DNA of 20,211 bases from Conoideocrella luteorostrata (lineage: Eukaryota; Ascomycota; Sordariomycetes; Hypocreales; Clavicipitaceae): NCBI GenBank assembly GCA_032433595.1, contig JASWJB010000519.1, positions 1 through 20,211 of the forward strand, given 5' to 3'. Made by a program: the position numbers and the translations under genes. The notes beneath the pieces are model-generated. The model did not search any database. It saw only the letters and a list, made by a program, of their open reading frames with translations, and was not told the origin of the DNA. Shown one piece after another: positions 17,749 to 20,211 of this stretch (its first letter is position 1; each line of letters begins with the position of its first letter).

Positions 17749-20171
17749 GCAATACACGTCCGCCAAGGCCACCGAATGCGCCGAGATGTTGCTCCCGGTG
17801 TCGTTCCGACACGTAATCACGGGGGTGGTCACGAGCGCCACGCGCCAATGCTTGGCCTGCAGCTCGGAAGGGTCCATGGCCGGCCAGATGGGCAGCATGC
17901 TCTGCGAGGAGAAGCGCGTGCCGACCTCGGGGAAGCGGAAGTCGAAGGTGAGGCGGCTGGTGAGGATCTTGGAGGACAGCTCCCAGGCGTGGTCGGCAAC
18001 CTGCTCGAGGTCGCGGGCCGCGTCGGTCGGGTTGTGCAGACGGTTGAGAAGGGGCCGGATGGCAGAGCCGAGGGAGTGTGTGATTTCTCGGACCTTGGAG
18101 CTGTGGAATTGGGGCGGTTCGGTCTTGAGGATCAAGTCCACGAGGCGGGATTGCTTGTCTAGCAGGGGTTGGCGGTGGGCGGAAGGCTGGCCTGTAATTT
18201 TTTGAAAAGACAAGGTTCGTGTCGTGTTAGTTTTCGTTGTGTCTTGTATGTAGGTAGATGGACAGATAGATGCATGGATGGATACATAGAACTAGCAATG
18301 GGATGAAAAGCGGAAGGGAGGAGGACAAGAAAAACGTACCCTGTGTCTTTTGAAGATCCTTTTCTAAGTCGAGCAGCTCATACGAGACTTGATCCTGGCC
18401 GGATCCGGAGCCTGTCCATGCACCTGGCACCCAGACCCTGTTCACGATGTAGTCGATGATGACTCTAGTGACGAGACAGCACTTGGGGTTGTCTTCTCGG
18501 AGATGAAGGTCCAGATACGATGTGGCTTCTCTGGCAGACAGGGGGTGATACGTGGCGAGCAGGACCGGCCAAAGCGGCGTGGTCGAGATCCTCATGGCCA
18601 TAGCAGCATCGGGAATACTCGCGTGACGCTCGACAAACGCGCGTATCAGGGCGTAAAAGTCCATGATGCACTCGTTCCAGGCTCCCACGGAGCGGTCCGT
18701 CATGTGTATAAGGGGGCCGGAGAGGCTGTTCCGGTGGACCATGGTAGTGGTTGTTGCTGCGGCCGCGCCTGGTGCGGACGGTGTGCTCCCATAGTCAGAG
18801 CCATGGTTGTTGTTGTTGTTGGTGGTGGCGGTGGCGGAGTTGATGTTGCTGTTTACAGCAGCGTCGTGGAAGCGGCCGTAGCGATTGTGATATCCTGACG
18901 TTGGCGTCTGCGGGAAATGGTCTCCCCTCGTGGAGGACGAGGGCTGCTGGTGGCCAAACGCCGTGCCGGGACGGCTGGGCACATTCTCTGAAAAGACGTA
19001 TGCGGCGCCAGGCTGAAACTCAGCGGCCGTTGGTCTATACCGCGAAGAGTGGTATGTTTTGCGGGCAGTAGGAGGAGGAGGTGGCGGTGGTGGAGGAGGT
19101 CTACTGAACGACGAGGAGGAGGAAGAGGGACCTGTTGGCTGGAAAGGACTCTGGCTCTGACCCTGGCCATGGGTTACACGAGCCTGAGTGGAGCTCCACG
19201 AAGAACCTTGGTTGTATCGACGATCGTGAGAGAACGTAGATGGTGCTCGTGGCGGCCCAGCCTGAAGGGGACCGAACTTTGGAGGCGCCGCAGTTGAGGA
19301 TCGCTGAAAGACGCTTGGGGGACGAGCAGGAGGAGCCATGTCGCCGCCGCCGCCGCCAACACCACCACCATAGTGGCGCGTCATGTCCTGTTCTGGTTGT
19401 CTGCTGGAGGAGCAGTCGTCCGGCCCGCCGCGAATGGCGAGGGCCTTCATCGACATGATGGCCTTGTGAGCCGCGTCATTGTCTTGAGCGGAGTCAGCAA
19501 GCGTCTCGAAGGCCCGGGCCACGGAATTGGGGGAGTGCTTCGTGACCCAAAGCGAGCGGCGGCTCTCGACCTGATCCTTCAAATGCTCGTTACTCTTCAT
19601 AAGACTCTCGACTTGTTCTCTCAGATCCTCGTTCCCCTTTACAAGATCCTATTCAGAGCCGTCAGTTTCATCGCACATCACTAAACCCACCAAGACAGGA
19701 TGCGACCAAAACAAAAAAACCGGGGGGTGGGGAGGAAGGGAAGACGTACCTTGATCATCTCATCTTGTTGGTGAGAGTCGCCCCCCGCCTCGGCCTTCTC
19801 TTTCTCTTTTAGAGCCTTCTCCGCTAACTCGTACAGCTCGTGCTTTTTCCGCCCCTCGTCAATTTCAGCACGAAGATCTCGAATGGTCTGCGTTAGACCC
19901 TCAATGTTGGCTTTACTGAGACTTGCCTCGAGGCCCATGCGCGCAATAGCCTTGTCGGTGTCTTCCTGATCGAGCGTCAGGTTCATGAGCGCATCGACAA
20001 GCTGACTTGTCTCTTGGCTCATGACTTGGCCCACCTCCTGGAGCTGGGCGATGATTTCGTTTGATTCGCCAGCCGATACGCCGGGCATGCGGCGGAGGGA
20101 CTGTTGGATCTTGACGAGAATGCCTTGCGTGATGCGAGACTTGTCAAATGCAGGCTGTGTGATGCCACAAT
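17740..20171 (-). CDS. coiled-coil, low-complexity protein, 3' part of gene (partial)
   Basis: Visible exons are 20171-19750, 19648-18340 and 18191-17740, about 727 residues; the 5' end is outside the window, since the first exon opens at a CTAACAG acceptor in phase 1. Introns of 101 and 148 nt have CTGAC and CTAAC branch points and joins keep frame. The first part is helical and charged (heptad-like runs around EGLTQTIRDLRAEIDEGRKK and EKALKEKEKAEAGG, continuing into NEDLREQVESLMKSNEHLKD). The middle is disordered: poly-Gly, a run of about ten Pro, Ser runs, poly-Asn, poly-Thr. The last 280 residues look folded (WNECIMDFYALIRAFVERH ... AREATSYLDLHLRED ... RLTFDFRFPEVGTRF). I do not recognise the family; similar hypothetical proteins occur in related fungi as far as I remember. 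It is likely a scaffold, by architecture only. Confidence 0.8.
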
Positions 20172-20211
20172 CTGTTAGAATCAAGCGGTATGGGGGTTTG
20201 GAAAAAGGTTG

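Noticed and set aside
18389..18898. 169-codon plus-strand ORF
   Set aside because: It is antisense to the coiled-coil gene, caused by low-complexity codons such as the poly-Gly and Val-rich mirror frames.

Overview
The window looks like nuclear DNA of a filamentous ascomycete, most likely a sordariomycete and probably Hypocreales. The evidence is short spliceosomal introns (mostly 50-150 nt) with GTANGT-like donors and CTAAC or CTGAC branch points, plus a CYS-3/MetR-type bZIP factor, an SRPK-like kinase and a class I/II aminotransferase of kinds I know from such fungi. The genus is an inference from memory of these families, not something the sequence proves.

Layout: positions 1-4978 have no gene I can support. 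They hold two copies of an LTR-like repeat (140-229 and 2002-2092), small tandem duplications, a perfect hairpin, a pentanucleotide microsatellite and a few short ORFs. From 4979 the genes are: a CYS-3/MetR-like bZIP factor (+, 4979-6405, one unusually long intron); a convergent small protein with a presequence-like N-terminus (-, 6899-7312); an SRPK-like protein kinase (+, 8492-9976, one intron); a 3 kb gene-poor stretch with a very AT-rich island and a recurrent 7-nt motif (9977-12955); an 8-exon PLP-dependent aminotransferase (+, 12956-15011) containing a 13-nt exon; a von Willebrand factor A-domain protein (+, 15932-16942, one intron); and the 3' part of a coiled-coil, low-complexity protein (-, 17740-20171) whose 5' end lies beyond the right edge.

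The genes do not form an obvious pathway or biosynthetic cluster. The bZIP factor would regulate sulphur acquisition, the kinase would phosphorylate proteins on Ser/Thr, the aminotransferase acts on amino or keto acids, and the others have no assigned role. Exon structures were assembled by hand from splice signals, reading-frame continuity and family motifs, and all joins keep frame. I found no convincing previously undescribed system. The best second looks are the long bZIP intron with an internal acceptor, the LTR-like pair with no recognisable interior coding, the two AT-rich islands and the micro-exon.
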